The translations under genes were made by a program, and so were the position numbers. Of a stretch of 5,449 bases of DNA, positions 5,202 through 5,449 are shown one piece after another. Below the pieces are notes generated by a model, which saw only the letters and a program-made list of their open reading frames with translations, was not told where the DNA came from and searched no databases. Position 1 is the stretch's first letter; each line of letters opens with the position of its first letter. Source of the DNA: Microbacterium sp. (GTDB lineage: Bacteria; Actinomycetota; Actinomycetes; Actinomycetales; Microbacteriaceae); contig JAITUD010000157.1 of assembly GCA_031286555.1 (NCBI GenBank), forward strand, positions 1-5,449, written 5' to 3'.

Positions 5202-5449
5202 ATGTCCGAGACCGATGACCTGCTGCGCCTCGAGAACCAGCTCTGCTTCGCGCTGGTGACCGCTGCGCGCAACGTGGTCTCGGTGTATCGGCCCATTCTC
5301 GAGCCCCTCGGCCTGACGCATCCGCAGTATCTGGCGATGCTGGCGCTCTGGGAGCGCTCGCCCCGCTCGCTGCACGACCTCGCCCTCGACCTCGCCCTCG
5401 ACCCTGCGACGGCTTCTCCGCTGGTGAAGCGGCTGGAGAAGGACGGGCT
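5202..5449 (+). CDS. MarR-family regulator, OhrR-like (3' partial)
   Basis: The first 82 residues of a winged-helix regulator are present; the gene runs off the right edge (MarR proteins are usually ~140-160 residues). The start reads MSETDDLLRLENQLCFALV, followed by YRPILEPLGLTHPQYLAMLALWE and the DNA-recognition part DPATASPLVKRLEKDG. ENQLCFAL with Cys15 is the hallmark of OhrR, a thiol sensor that leaves its operator when organic hydroperoxides oxidise the Cys. From memory of B. subtilis OhrR the numbering aligns without gaps: Cys15 and Tyr29 are kept, while Tyr19 is Val and Tyr40 is His. It may therefore be a MarR/OhrR relative with altered reactivity or inducer. The ATG is supported by this alignment and by the leaderless promoter. 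It is divergent from the zinc-ribbon gene across a shared operator. A classical target, ohr, is not in the window. A 12-base tandem repeat (5376-5399) encodes DLAL twice without changing family length. Confidence 0.88.
   Translation, partial: MSETDDLLRLENQLCFALVTAARNVVSVYRPILEPLGLTHPQYLAMLALWERSPRSLHDLALDLALDPATASPLVKRLEKDG
5376..5399 (+). repeat. 12-base perfect tandem duplication inside the ohrR-like gene
   Basis: GACCTCGCCCTC occurs twice back to back, encoding DLAL-DLAL in the winged-helix domain just before the recognition helix. Compared from memory with the usual family pattern (ELGERLYLD), the segment has normal length. It looks like convergent codon use rather than an in-frame insertion. 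Confidence 0.6.

Noticed and set aside
5157..5375. Extension of the zinc-ribbon gene upstream to base 5375
   Set aside because: The extra codons are antisense to the well-supported OhrR-like gene and would cross its promoter and operator.

Overview
The window is high-GC DNA with strong G/C preference at third codon positions. Together with the gene types, this suggests an actinobacterium, probably of the Microbacteriaceae (Microbacterium-like). That placement is inferred from style and protein resemblance, not from a marker gene.

Layout from left to right: (1) the last 150 codons of uvrB on the + strand, cut by the left edge; (2) a 108-residue TfoX/Sxy N-terminal-domain protein whose start shares one base with the uvrB stop; (3) a 127-base gap with a bulged GC-rich hairpin and a possible promoter; (4) one gene that fills most of the window, about 1,328 residues, encoding a secreted, sortase-anchored surface protein; (5) a convergent small gene on the - strand for an 80-residue protein with a CxxC zinc-ribbon-like tail; (6) a 45-base divergent control region with two overlapping palindromes; (7) the 5' part of a MarR-family regulator of the OhrR type, cut by the right edge.

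The surface protein has a signal peptide, a ~284-residue N-terminal domain I cannot name, nine tandem Cna-B/SpaA-like (prealbumin-fold) domains, a Pro/Thr linker, and an LPTTG-membrane-basic tail sorting signal. All nine repeats keep a Lys, a Glu and an Asn in the positions used for intramolecular isopeptide bonds, and all nine also keep a pair of cysteines. The stalk may therefore be cross-linked in two ways. The likely role is an adhesin or other surface stalk that displays the N-terminal domain beyond the cell wall; no ligand can be deduced.

At the right end, the OhrR-like regulator and the zinc-ribbon gene appear to share one operator. Both seem to be transcribed from leaderless promoters, with -10 elements 6-7 bases before the ATG. 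This makes the uncharacterised 80-residue protein a candidate member of a peroxide- or electrophile-responsive regulon. The regulator keeps the reactive cysteine, but two tyrosines of the classical OhrR sensor pocket are replaced. No RNA genes, insertion sequences, CRISPR arrays or attachment sites were seen.
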